From positions 32,197,501 to 32,261,500 of the forward strand of contig NC_068558.1 in NCBI RefSeq assembly GCF_022201045.2: a stretch of 64,000 nucleotides of DNA, written 5' to 3'. Positions 46,195 to 59,305 of the stretch are shown one piece after another. How positions within the stretch are numbered: position 1 is the first letter of the stretch; every line of letters starts with the position of its first letter. The position numbers and the translations under genes were made by a program. The notes under the pieces are model-generated. The model did not search any database, was not told the DNA's origin, and worked only from the letters and a program-made list of their open reading frames with translations. The DNA comes from Citrus sinensis. Taxonomy: Eukaryota; Streptophyta; Magnoliopsida; Sapindales; Rutaceae.

Positions 46195-47336
46195 ACTGAA
46201 ACTGAAAATTTGGGAATAGATACGTCAGTAGAGATTGCTTAGAACACAATTAGTTGACTCCACCGGCTGACAAAAATGTGGAATCCGTGAATACCCACCT
46301 TGAATAACGGAAAGTGAAATTAAAAATTAGGATATATATATATATTAATTCTGATAGATGACGTCAGCACTTGAAAATAATTTTATATCTTATACATTTT
46401 CTTATAACATTACTTTTTAGTACAATTAATCTCAATTGAACCCATCCGTGTAGATCCTGAGAAGCAGAAATCATAAAACTTAAAAATTCAAAATTGAGGC
46501 AGCTTGATAGCTCGTTAATTTGGGTTTATTGAGAAGAAATAAAGAACTTATTTTCTTTTTTAACTTGTAACAGTGAAAATAAAAATAAGAGTACAACAAT
46601 GAATGGATGGATTATCTCTGGGCTTAGATGGCCTTTGCTCTCATAAGTCATAACTAGCTAGCTAGAAGACTAGAAGATTCCAACTGCTCCATTGCAGTCA
46701 CGGTAGGCTCAATTTGTCATTTTAAGTTATTAATATTATTGTCTCCTGTAATATATAGAAGCCACATCGCAGCATCCATCTCATTGTCGTTATTAATAAT
46801 TATTTTTCATTATTAGTAACTCTTTTTCTTCTTTTTTTTCATGTATAATTTATGTTTTTCAGGATGTATGTTACATAAACTTATTTGTAGTTACTAATCA
46901 ACAAAATATTTATTACGTACAACGAAAAATTTGTTACAAATGCAGAGTGCAACTAATACATCGTAGCAAAACCCATTGAAACCAGTTCGAGGGTCTTTGC
47001 CATAATCCTAATTGTTGTTGAGCTTATTATTGCTTCTTGTTGTTTCTTTGTGGTAGTTTGAAAACTCAAATTCTCATTTGTTTAGTTAGAATTTCCGACT
47101 TAATCAGCGGAGAGAGAGGGATTACACTGCAGAAAAAGCTTTCTATACGAACCAAGAACAATGTGAATTGTGAAGTGACTGACACCACAATTAATAACTC
47201 GCCACCTTTCAATATTGTCACAACATATATTTATATCAAAAGTAGATATTGAACTAGACTACAAAACCTGGAAGCCGTTATTAACATCATCCATTCTCAA
47301 GACCTTCATTTTGAGGTTTCAAAGGAACTATTTCAG
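46195..47336. other. intergenic between NB-LRR and MLH1
   Basis: Contains the NB-LRR 5' flank (46195-46700) and the MLH1 3' UTR near 47250-47336. A TA repeat lies at about 46332-46345. No gene seen. Confidence 0.5.
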
Positions 47337-50300
47337 CTAACATCTCTCAAAAATCTTGTAGAGCTTCTCCAGCGATGCTACCTAGAGAAAGTGAGGATCA
47401 TACATCAGTTTCATGATGAACAACAAGACTAAAGTTACATTGAAACAATCAACCCTCGGTCACACAAGATAATTAAAAAATTATGAAGTGGCTAGTTTTT
47501 CTAGTGTAGCAAACTTTACATGTACCTTATTGAACTGTAGAAGTCTAATCAAATTTAGACGAAAGAGAAAAGAAATGCAACGCAATGAAAATCATAATCC
47601 ACTTTTAGGACATAGAAACACCGATAAGAAATATGAGCAGTAGATCAACATCTTACCTTAACAAATGTTCCATTTGTAGCCATTGAATTTAGTGGCTTGA
47701 GAAAAAGTCTCATGGCCGGAAATAAGACATGCTGAATTGACCATTCACGCTGAGCCCATGCAGCTTCTGCCTCTGCAAGTAGTTGATGTTCAATCTCATC
47801 CTCATTTTCCACATTATCACCTATGACAAACAAGAAATGGAAAAGTTGGAAATCCAGGGATTGTACCGGTCAAATGTCTGAAAAGCAGGCAGAAGATACA
47901 AAGGAACGCGGCTGTTACGGGGGAAGTGTCAATCCCCCTAAATATAAACACAAATATATGCTTGCACAATATATTCCACCAGAAGGTGGAAAAGAATAAG
48001 AAGGTATGAGATGGGTAATTGTGACTATAGGGAGGGATGACAATGCAAACAACCACATAGCACAGGGATTTGGTAAAAGGCAAACTCTCACATCTAGTGA
48101 CTAAGTGTTCAAACTTTAATACATTACCAGTCACATAGCTTATCCACAAATTAAAAACAAGATAAGTCTAGGAGGAGCAGGAAAAGATTTACCACCGAGC
48201 AAACGAGCAAGATAATCCAACTGTAATATTTCATTGACCATTACTGTTGGTGCTTTTATGGTTTTTCTTCATGATTCTAATTTGACTACTACAGGCATTA
48301 ACACCAACCTGCTGATCATCAACTCCGAAGCTCATTTTATACGGTAGTTAGATGTTAGGGTGTCAAATTACAGAGACACTCAACACATCATATAGCGTGC
48401 ACATGAAAGTAATTGAGACAAAATCAACATCTAAGTCACTGAAATGACTTAATATCAACAGTTATACGATGACTTCCCTGGGGTGAATAGCCATACCTGC
48501 ATCATTCGGGTACCTTTCTATATCTACAGGGTTCTTCAAAGGTTTTCTCTTTTTGTAACACTGCAGACCTTCACCTGAAGGATTGGGCAACAGAGGAGGA
48601 TGCATAGCATAGAAGTTACCCAGGGCAGCAGCAATTGCTTGAAAACAACATTTTTCATCCTCCCAGTCAACCTACAATAATTATTAAAAGTTACATTTTG
48701 CATTGATGTAAATACGTATGTCAAAAGATTGATGACGTAAGATTTCTATACCAAAACTGTGGTATGCACAACTGCACATGCAAACTTGATCTCTAAATAT
48801 GAAATTAGAGAATTATCATACTGATATATCAAGAAGGGTCACTACATCAACCCATAACAGACTGAATGGAAAGATTCATAGCAAATGAATATCAATTAAA
48901 TGTTTCAACCTACATCATTGCCCAAACAAAGTACAAATTCAGGAATCCGATCCATGTCAGGAGTGTACTGGTCAAGTATGATGGGAAGCCTAGACAAATT
49001 CCCTCGTGTATCAATTTTGACACAGAAATACTCCTCCAGCATTTCAGCCTTTTGCTTGAGCAGCTCTGTGTTCATCTATATAAGGATCAAAAGAGACATA
49101 AGTCAGTCAGATTGTTTGGACAAAATCACATATTTGAAAGCTCTTCTGTTACAACAAGTTCTTATCATGTAAATAATATTAATCAAGAATACAACAAATA
49201 ATGAGAATTTTCATTCAAGATAATTTTATATATAGTATCTGCATTAATAGCTCCAGAGGCAAAAGGAAAAACAACTACCTTACATGAACAAAAGGATTTT
49301 CAAAAGGTCAATATACTTGATAATAAACGGTCACAATAACAGAAGATAATGAAAGCTAATATGAGGAAATCAATGTAAAAAAGAAAATTACCTCCGCAAT
49401 CTTCTCTTTCAGGTCATCATTCTCACTGTTTTCCATATCCAGGTCCTCTTCTTTGAGAGCCAACATAAGCAACTCTGACAAAGGTGCTGGGTCGCTTAAT
49501 TGTATAGCATTAAAATGGGCAAACCGTCGCAGAACTAGCTGATACATGAGTTCTTTGCTGTAAGAGCACAGGGAGAGAAAATTCATACAAGGAGAGCCTA
49601 AAAGAATAAGCATCCTAGTGCCTATAACAAACTTGAAAGAATTGCAGTAGAAACCAAAAATGAGAAAAGTGTATTATTTTTGCTCCAGCAGTAGTTGTTC
49701 CATAGACTACAGGGGACTTCACATAGAGAAAAGCCACAGCTGTGAGCAGTGATGTTTCAAGGGGATAAAAAAATGAGAGAGATAAAAGTAGGGATCATAC
49801 CAGAGAAAGAGATAAAAAATGAGAAACAGAGAGTCGCTTAACTAAGCTCACAAACTAAATTGGTAATCAATCTCCAAGAAAAGTTGAAAGGAAAAGCTAG
49901 TTTTTAAAACAGTTTTGGACCTTCGTCACTAAGAAAAAAATAATAACATTCTAGATAAGCAACAAATATAAAATCCTAGCAAGAATATAAAATCATTCAT
50001 TTATCAGCTCCTACAACCGCATCTATAGAAGTCATACCTTAGACTCACTACATTAGCAAGGTACATATGAGTGTTATGCTGAAGCAATGCATAAACATCA
50101 TCTGCCATTCCAATAAAGGAGCAATGTCTTACAATGTCCAGTAGACCTATATATACATTAAAGAAATTGTAAGAAAAGTTACCCTACTCTTTATAAAGCT
50201 TTTGAAAGTCAACACAAAGGAACTTGAGCAGGTTATTACCTGAATGACAATTGCGATCTACATCATCAATAAGTTCCTGAATACTAGTGAGATCTGCAGT

Positions 50301-53300
50301 TTCGTTCAGGTTTCTTCTTTGCCTAACTGAAGACCTACAATTGGATATTTTGTATGAAAAATAAGAGAACTGATTTGGCATATTCACACAAACATTGCAG
50401 AAGAAATAGACTAATACTGATGGCTACTATTGCAAGATCTGCAGTTTCGTTCAGGTTTCTTCTTTACCTAACAGAAGACCTACAATTGGATATTTTGTAT
50501 GAAAAATAAGAGAACTGATTTGGCATATTCACACAAACATTGCAGAAGAAATAGACTAATACTGATGGCTACTATTGCAAATGAATTAAAATATGTACAT
50601 ATACTTACGTAGGGTGAAGCAAACCTAAAATTCAGAAGCAGCACAAAAGAAAATATCAGGAAAAGAGGTAAAGCTAAATATCCAGCATCGCCTAAAGGCC
50701 TCAAAAAATCAGACGAATATAAATCGTAAAGATTACGCCAATTTATTGTACAATAACGAAAGTATTGTATTGGTTCTTGAGAATAACTAGATAATTTGCA
50801 ATTTTCAACAGCTAAGCTCCATTCCTACCCCTCTCTTCTTTGCACATGCTTTGAGCAATAATTGGGTATATCCAACCATACCACAGAGATGCACCTTGCT
50901 TTGACGGTGTGCACAAAAATTTATTTATAAAAGTCAGAAGGACAATTACTTCCCTTAGAAAAGTTGGCTGCCAACTGATGCCCAAGAGATTTTCAAACAC
51001 GTTAGAGAAGCATTTCTGCAGCACTCAAAACAAGTAGCAGCCAATTAAAGAGCAATCATACCTGACAGCACTTAAATTTGGACCACTTGCAACAGATGTA
51101 TGAGGCTTGCTTTGCACATAGGCATGCAATCTTCCAGCTGGATCTGATGAATCTGTTCTTACCATTTTGTTCACAGGAACCTTTTGCAATTTTGACCCTA
51201 TCGAAAAAGATAAATAAACAAAAAAATAAAGTTTTGAGTTGGAAGAAAAAATCCAACATCCTGGACAAATAAATTTACTGGAGTTTTCAATTATTTTGAT
51301 GGTAAAATGTTGTATTAAAGGGTGTAACAAACACCCATAATAACCTCATTAGTTAATTAATAAAGTAGAGGTCAGCTTCAATCTAAATACACTAGATACC
51401 CACTTCTCTTTGTCCATTGTTTTCACTCTCTTCTTCACTTCTCTTTATAAGTCTGGGCCTGATTTTCGACTATGAATTAGAGCCAAATATTCACCTTCTT
51501 CTCTTTAGTCTCTTCCGTTCCTTTTTTTTTTTTTTCTGTCTCTCAAAGGGCGGGGGGGGGGGGGGGGGGGGGGGGGAGGACAAGAACATTTTTGCGATCT
51601 GATCAACCCCTCCTTTTTCATTGCTGTTTGTATTAAACTCACAGCACAGAAGAATACACTAGATGCTCAAGATGCTTTAGTCAGGCATGGCAATAAATCT
51701 GTCCCTTTTAACACTAAACTAAGAGTGAAGTCTGACGAAAATTAGACGTGCAATCAATCAAAGCCTGTGGTCAAAGCTATAAGGTCCAAGAAAATGGGTA
51801 TCAGGAAGGTAGAGAGAATATTTAAAATTACCGCAAGTTCAAAAACAAGCCAAGAGGTAAGACAATAGATGTGAGGGATTTTCTATAAAAAAAAAAAACA
51901 TGTAAAAACTCGACTTGAGAGTGTTAAAATTAACTTAAATGAAAAAAAAATGGTAGAATATTGTATTTCAAAGTATTCTCCAACTTGAGAGGGAGTTTTG
52001 AAATTATTTTAATTGAAATAATTATGATGCTCAAATAATTTATTAAAATAAATAGTACAACATAAATTACTAGCTGCTTTGTTTCTTTCCTCAATCTCGC
52101 CACTCTTTAATATTCTCCACTCTTTTTCAATTGTTTCTCTCCTAATTATCTCATCACTTATCACCAATCTTTGGCTTCCTCTTCAAACTTATTGAATTAA
52201 TAAATCAAAAGCATCATGCAAACACAAGGCATGCAACAGTAACAGGAGGAAAACATTTTCCATACCAGAAGGATTAAGATGCAAGTCCTTGCTTGGATTG
52301 TAAGGGCTAGATGGAGAGGATTCCACAGTCTGCCGCATGCACAAAACACAGATGCCAAGAAAACACAAATTAGAAGACACGGAGATAAAGGAAATCTATT
52401 CTTAATGTACTATCATGGCAGTAGAAATGGAAGAAAGAAATTCCAAATGATATGCTGGCTTGAAAATGATCGTGTACTCAACAACATTAGAAGAAATATA
52501 AAAATAGGTTGTTTTGTGTGTGTGCACAAGTTGTTTTGTGTGTATGCACAAGTCTTCTGTAATAAGCTTATTGAAAAAATAAGCAAGGCTTACTGAGAGC
52601 AATTGGATCATAATTCATTAACTTGTGCATGATAAAGCTCCATGATGTCATTAAAAAAGTTGTCTCCTTACTTTTCTTGCTTCTACCTTTATCAAATTCC
52701 TGCTATTAAATTTTTTAGTTTGTTTGCAAATGAAAATAAAAAATAAAAAATCTATAAGGTTTTAACTAATTATCCAATTTGATAAAAGTTTGGACTAATT
52801 AAAAGGCTGTGGCTTATAGCCCAGAAATCTCTCGAGCTTTCTACGTTTGCCAAGTTCTAGACCATGACTACTGCCAGAGACAGACCCCACAAGCTTGGTA
52901 GTCAGCAAACCAGCAGAAAATAAATATCCCAGGTAGGCGGCCCCAAGGGATTTAAATAGCTGTTTTAAGTATTGTTTTTAATGCCCTTCAACCTCTGGTT
53001 CACTTTTGTTACTTTCTTATTCTGTTAAATCATACAATATTTTCATATAATGAAAACAAAAATACCAAATTTGATAAAAAGCAAGACATTGTCAGTTGTC
53101 TTCTATTCTTTGGCTGATATTTTTGGAGTCAGGCAGAGAACATGGGACTACTGAATGCACGCAGTAGCAAATATTATCTAACCAAAAGCTAGAAAGAATC
53201 AGATTTCTTCCAGTTCAAGTTTAATGAAAGTACCTGTTCTTTATACGTCCTTGAATCATTTGACTGTCGCAGTTTCAATTCAACAGCTGACTGTATCTTC

Positions 53301-56300
53301 TCCACAATGAGTTCCTGATTCAGAAGGCTTACCTGCATATTGATACGTTGTTCCTCTTACGTAAAGCACATCAACATATACTCTATTTTCTTTTTCTTTT
53401 GGATAAGAAAAATGTGAACAGGAAGTCCACACATCACATAAGACAACAGCCTTCCTATGTAAGAAGCTTTTTAAAGTGCAGAGATTAACTAGAAGAATGG
53501 ATACCCAGCAGAAATTGAAGGCATGAGCCAACTTAGAGCAGAAAAATGCAGCTAAAGGGAAGTGAAGGATGCGATGGATTAAAACTTATTTAAATGTTTT
53601 GCCACAATTAGAATAAAATGACATCACCGACCTTCGATTTTGAACCATAACATTTCTATTGAGTTTTCCACAAGCCGTTGCCCATACCAACATCTTCATT
53701 TAGGGAGCACTTTAGCATTCCATATAAAAATGGAAGGTTCAAATAATGGGATGCAGAAATTGTCTATACGGCTGGGATAGAAGGATTCAGAAGGAAAAAA
53801 AAAAAAAAACCCTGACTTTACAAAAGTTCACACACTTTAATAATCTAATTTTTTGAAAAGTAACAATCTATTAAAACCCAAGCAGTTCAGCACAATGGAC
53901 GGCCTTTACAAATTTCAAATATCAGAAAACTTTAAAATCCCATTACCAATGAGAAGAAGAGGAGAGTTTTTCTCTAAAGACAACCAGTATAGCCATGAGA
54001 AAAGCCTGCTATAAGCAGTCTCCCAATCTAAACATCAGCCCAAAACATGATCTAGTGCCTGTTTTCCCCAAGCTGACATTAGACAAAAATTTGCTTAATC
54101 CTATGAGGTAAACTACCACTGGCAATTACAAAAACCCCTAACTACCATCAAATTCTAAATAACTTCTTCCCTGTTTGGTTCATCATATCACATAAATCAA
54201 CTACATATTCTGAGCAAAGATAATGCAATTAATGTTCTGTGGGGATAAATGCGTATTTGATCTTTCTGCTGATTTCTTCTAGCAACATGAAACTCTTGTC
54301 AAAATCTCCACTCTGAAATATAGTATGAAGGAGTTCCGTACTATAAAGGAGAACAAGGAACCAAAAATTTGTACCTCTCTCTTTGTTGGGTGCACATTCA
54401 CATCAACATGCTCAGGTGGTAACACTATAGACATATAGATGAAAGGTTTTGATGCTTTAGGGAAGGTTGCAGCATAAACAATTTCTACAGCTCTCTTTAA
54501 AGGAGCACACTCAACCAACCTATCTGCAGTTTAAGAAGAACAAGGGGGAAAAAAATATTAATTGCACGAAATCCAACAATCAATTCTCTACTAATAGTAA
54601 AGAACACACCAACCAAATTACAGTTTCTCGTCTAAAAACATTAATTAATCCAACAAAATAAGCAAAATATATATTTACCGATCAGTTTACTCAAATGAAT
54701 ATGGAAAGGAAAAGTTTTACACAAGCAACACATGTTTGGCTTAAATACACATAAGTATCAAGCGTTTTAAAACTCATCACACAAGTCCTACTGCATGTAT
54801 GCCATGTGTGCATTTGTTTTATCGCCATGTAATTGGTAGTTATATTTAATTGAACTACACATGGTATACATGAATTAATTGGGTGTAGTACCTCCGATAT
54901 AATTGCGGCTAGAATTTTAAGCAGACATCATGTTGTTTTATCTTACTATCGAATGTCTCCTCCACTCATCAGCAGATAATGTGTTTGCATAAAGAAAATT
55001 TTATATTGGCCAAAAATTATTTAGCATTAAAAAGAACTACTCACGAGTTAAAGAAAATATTATCCGTTTATAAGGGAGATTGTTTGAATCCCACCACCCC
55101 CCACTTTTTTCTCTTTGTTTAGCAATACAAATTAACAAGCATTCGACTACAAGTAGCAATAGCTCGGCCAAAAAAAAAAGTGTTGCTTTCTGACAATAGA
55201 AGAAGAACAATAAATCCAATGCATAGGAATGCAAATCCTGATCACCTATTTAACCACTCTCCATTTTAAAGAATTGGACAGATCATACATACCATTGACA
55301 AAAAGCACCATTGTTGTTTTCTTTGCCACATAATTTGAATTGGAAACGTAGCCATCCATCTTGAAAACAAAACTTGAGGAATCATTGTACTCTGAAGCTT
55401 CTAATTGCACTAAATTACTAGCAACGGACACTCCATATACAGTTCTGATAGAATCAAGCCTTGACGATGTAGCAATAGAGTGAACATCTGCTCTAGCAGC
55501 TCCGTGCTGAGTATGTTAACAATAAATAAATAAAAAGCACTTTACAATATCGCAAGAATTGTAAAATATATTAAAAAATAGATTAAAAATATTAGGAACG
55601 AATTTCTTTCATTCAAGTAACCAACCTTTCTGCAAGAGAAGCTCACATTTGTGTGGTGAATGGCCATCCGGCTTAGCAAATCAACAATTTTTGTGTAATC
55701 ATCAGAAGAATTTTGCAGTGTCTTCCTTCGAGCAATCATGTTGTAAAACAAATTCTCCACCTAATAATAAACACACAAATAAGATAAAATGAAAGAAACC
55801 TAAGAAAAGCTCTACCCAAAATGCGCAATTGAACATTAGCTCCATCATTAGGTGCGCATAAAAGCCATTAGATCTCATACAACTTCAACCAGTAAGATTA
55901 CTTATGTCAAATTCCTTTCTTACTTGCGCATAACTCCCAACTCAAAAACTTGAAATATGGAAAAATGAATTTGTGCTATGCCAAGCCCATAAAGGGATGC
56001 ATGGGGTTCATAGTACCATTATCTGCGTGCCTTTGACAGCAGCACATGCTTTTGGTTCACTCTCCATGACACCATCTCTATATGAAACCCGGTAACCGTG
56101 CAAGTGGCCTTTAGTGATGGTTGTGACGGTAACATGGCCGACGTAAGTCATGCTTGCCAAAGCCTCTCCTCTGAAACCCATGGATTTGATTGATTGTAAG
56201 TCCTCATACTTTGACAACTTGGAGGTCGTGTGCCTCTCGCAAAGTATTGGCAAGTCCTCGTACTGAAATTAAAGCAAATAAGACAAAAATTTCCAAAAGA

Positions 56301-56630
56301 CCAAATTTACGTCGTCGTTCTGTTCTTTTGCTGACGAGGAAACGAAATTAATTCAAGGAATTATAGGATACGGATACATACACGAATGCCGTGTCCGTCG
56401 TCGGAGACTTGGATGAGCTTGAGACCGCCGTCCTTAACGACGACGTTTATGGAAGTGGCATCGGCATCGAGAGAGTTCTCAACGAGCTCTTTCACGGCCG
56501 ATACCGGTCGTTGGATAACCTCGCCAGCGGCAATTCGGTTCACTACCGACTCTTCTAGCCGATGGATTTTTGGAGGCTCCTTCACTGCAGCGGCTTCTGC
56601 TTCTGGAGTCCACGCTTCTTCAGTGTCCAT
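47337..56630 (-). CDS. MLH1: DNA mismatch repair protein MLH1
   Basis: Fifteen exons on the minus strand: 56382-56630, 56017-56262, 55626-55760, 55293-55506, 54375-54523, 53234-53332, 52266-52329, 51062-51197, 50240-50334, 50038-50146, 49392-49557, 48914-49075, 48497-48671, 47657-47820 and 47337-47381. They sum to 2,208 nt, 735 residues, all in phase. The N-terminal GHKL ATPase is complete: [34 protein letters not shown] and [12 protein letters not shown], then GTQIMVENLFYN. The C-terminus has the MutL dimerisation region and the conserved end KIFERC. The protein partners PMS1/PMS2 homologs in post-replicative mismatch repair and MLH3 in meiotic crossovers. The exon 12 donor was set at GAT|GTAGGT because the neighbouring AG|GTTGAA would create a stop. 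Noteworthy: a 145-bp tandem duplication covers the exon 9 acceptor. An in-frame ATG at 56651 is an alternative start. Confidence 0.96.
50291..50580 (-). repeat. 145-bp tandem duplication including MLH1 exon 9 acceptor
   Basis: Units 50291-50435 and 50436-50580 differ at only two positions. The first holds the 5' part of exon 9 and its acceptor, and the second repeats both upstream on the transcribed strand. One of the two differences turns GGCAAAG into GGTAAAG, creating a donor-like TTAG|GTAAAG after the duplicated acceptor. Confidence 0.95.
51519..51580. repeat. T-run followed by 25-bp G homopolymer in MLH1 intron
   Basis: G runs unbroken from 51552 to 51576. It lies between MLH1 exons 7 and 8, so the transcript carries C25. 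Confidence 0.9.
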
Positions 56631-58240
56631 TGAGCTCCAAATTTGAATCACTAATCAGTAATCAGTGTATTATTAAGCATTAACTGTGTGAAAATGCCGT
56701 TGTTGCGGTCAAGTCCGATTACAGTCGTCTAACATTCAATTTCAAGTGAAACCGAGCGGCCAAAAAGGCTCTGCACTCTGCAGCAAGTGTACTCGTGTCG
56801 ACTAAGAACTAGCGGGGGGTTTGTCAACTGCGTTTTTTAAAGCTCATTCTCTGTCTTACCTCGACAATTTTCAAAATATCGTATTGACAGTAATGTGTTG
56901 GATAAATTAATGTATTGAGTAAATAAATTTGATGGTGAAGATTGAAGAAATTGGCTTCCAAATATAATTTCATCATGGACAATCCACTAGGTGTGTATTG
57001 AGTATAACTTTTTTTTTTTCAAATCAAGATCGTGCCGGAATAATATTTTGTCTCTTTAATTTCTGTTATTTTATGTTATTTGATTCTATCTACCGATTGA
57101 ATTATTTAGATCGCTAACTCAATGATAGAGGTTCTATTTGAAATTGAGATATTATAACTTTTAAAGCATAATTGATGTAGAAAAAAATTTAAAATTATGA
57201 AATAAAAATTAATAATACGTAATAAATATAAATTTTAAATAATAATTTTGATAAAATTATTAAAAATATAATAAATTTTTATTATATATAACTTTCGAAC
57301 TACAACAATTAGTATTTACTAAATACTTTACTACTGTAATTTTTAAGTTACATCTGCCTAACCTCAATTATAAACGCATTCAGAGTCAGGTCTTTGAGAG
57401 ACTTTATAAGACTTCTACTGATCTTCAAAGTAATTAAATGAATAATACAGTAACCGATATTAATGGATAATTTTGAACATACATTAACCTTGTTCGATCA
57501 ATACAAAACCGAGTTCGAATTCTTGCCGCAAAACAAAAGAAATATAATTAAAAATTGGGTGACCAATATAAAGGTGGTCTTGGTTGACTAATATTCATAG
57601 ATTTAATAAATTTTAAAAAAAATTAGACTCAGAGCTTCTAATAAAAGTCAGAACTTGTTAATTAAAAGGTTATTTTAAAAAGTCTTGTGAATTTTTATAT
57701 CATTATATAGTTAAAATTTAATTACTCCTTATAACTTTATAGTTTTGTTTATTAAGAATAATGACATATAATCACCTCCGTGTAAACTCTATTTAGGTCA
57801 AAACAAATTTAAAATATAAAAACATAAAAAAAAGTTGATTAAAAAAAGAGTAAAAATATAATTTTAAATTATTATATAAATTTATTTTACACAATTAGAT
57901 GTGGTATAATTTAATTAGTTAGAAAATATACTTTAGTCTAAATAATATATTCTTATTTTTAATATTTTATCTGGGCAATAAATTTACACCACGTCAATTT
58001 ATACGAATATTTGTGGCATTATCATTATTTAAAAAAAAAATTATTTCTATTCCGAAATTGTCTTTATTCCTTACAACGCGTGAAAATGAAGCTTAAAGTA
58101 TTTGGCGCCTTGGCGGTAACTGGAAGAGACACCGTCTCACATTCTCTCACTAGCCCTAAGGTCAAAATAGTCAAACGAAATTGCGCAAAATATATATGTT
58201 ACAATTTACAAACAAACCTCAGACCTAAGCCGTGGCCGAA
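56631..58240. other. intergenic, AT-rich, between divergent MLH1 and SHMT
   Basis: The head-to-head genes share about 1.6 kb. MLH1 5' flank and SHMT promoter sequence are expected at the two ends. A segment near 57500 (CGAGTTCGAATTCTTGCC) is faintly SINE B-box-like, but no ends were found. No gene. Confidence 0.5.
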
Positions 58241-58249
58241 GCCGCCGTG

Positions 58250-58378
58250 AAACACTGAACGAAAATCGGCATCCTTCAGTGCCTCGCCGGCGCCGCTGTC
58301 GTCCATCCGTCGTCTCTGCACGTGTATTCACTTCACAATCTCATTCAGCACTTCGGCTTGCAGCAAATTACTTGAGAG
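58250..58378 (+). other. inferred noncoding 5' UTR exon of SHMT
   Basis: GC-richer sequence (GCCTCGCCGGCGCCGCTGTC) ends with the donor GAGAG|GTATTTA at 58379. The matching acceptor GTGTAG|GAAATT at 59274 lies 32 bp before the SHMT ATG, so an 895-nt 5' UTR intron is likely. The exon's 5' limit is approximate. Confidence 0.6.
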
Positions 58379-58762
58379 GTATTTAAAGTTTTCTAATAAT
58401 CTTTAATTGCTTTTCGCGAGAAATTTTCTTTACATTTATGTAGGTTGTTCTCTGTTCACGCAGATTTATGTGATATTATTTATTTTGATTTTTTCTTGCA
58501 TGTTGATTTGGTGTATTGAGGAATTTGAATTTAGATTTTTTTATCCAGGGCGTGTTTGTTTGTTTGTTTGTTTTTATTTGATTACGTGTCAAAGTGAAGC
58601 CTTGTGGATTGGGTTTGGCTTACCAATTTCACCCCTTGCATATTGCGTGTGGTTCAATGAGACTACTCTTTTAAACCGTGTAGAAACTTAACCATGTTGT
58701 TTACTTCTGTTTATGTTTACCATGTGGATTTCTGAGATACAGCAGGGGAAAAAATTAAATAA

Positions 58763-58763
<1 letters not shown>

Positions 58764-58793
<30 letters not shown>

Positions 58794-58864
58794 GCTTCTA
58801 GACAGTTCTGCTCAGACTTAGATATATATATATATAGCTTCTAGACAGTTCTGCTCAGACTTAG
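58764..58864. repeat. TA microsatellite with 43-bp direct repeat
   Basis: After a TA run, GCTTCTAGACAGTTCTGCTC plus AGACTTAG occurs at 58794-58821 and again, identically, at 58837-58864. Part of the TA tract was duplicated with it (period 43 bp). Lies in the inferred SHMT 5' UTR intron. Confidence 0.9.
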
Positions 58865-59234
58865 GTTTGCTTTTCTGATATCATGCTTTACGTACTTGCT
58901 AATTTAATATGTTTGAAGCTGATGCTTCAAGAGTTTGTGACAGCATTGATGTTGTTTGTTTTATGATGGGTTGATGAACTCTATCACTTCTATTTAATTT
59001 AAGTTAGTGAATTGTAACTTTTTTAGTTTGGTTGTGGATTTTTTTGTGCTTACCTTTGGGTAGATTAAGCGTCTCTTGATTTTCTCTATTGCTATTGATA
59101 CTTCTTTTCAGTTGCAACTTGCAGAACATAAGGAGAAACACATTATAATTAGCAATTTCTTTTTTCTTTTTACGGTGCAATGTTATGTGCATATTGCTTG
59201 CTGTATACTGAGTTTGATATTCGGACTTAATTCT

Positions 59235-59262
<28 letters not shown>
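59235..59262. repeat. TA microsatellite near SHMT acceptor
   Basis: A run of alternating TA ends about 12 bases before the inferred 3' splice site at 59273, where a polypyrimidine tract would normally be. Confidence 0.85.
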
Positions 59263-59265
<3 letters not shown>

Positions 59266-59305
59266 ATGTGTAGGAAATTTTTGAGATACTCCAGTGAAAA
59301 CCAAG

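Noticed and set aside
48905-48913. MLH1 exon 12 donor at AG|GTTGAA
   Set aside because: It would create a stop at the next exon; GAT|GTAGGT keeps the frame and yields GNDVDWEDEK.
55060-55120. Possible SINE B-box (GTTTGAATCCC) in an MLH1 intron
   Set aside because: No target duplication, poly-A end or A-box at proper spacing was found.
57480-57560. B-box-like GAGTTCGAATTC upstream of SHMT as a tRNA or SINE
   Set aside because: No cloverleaf or matching ends could be drawn.
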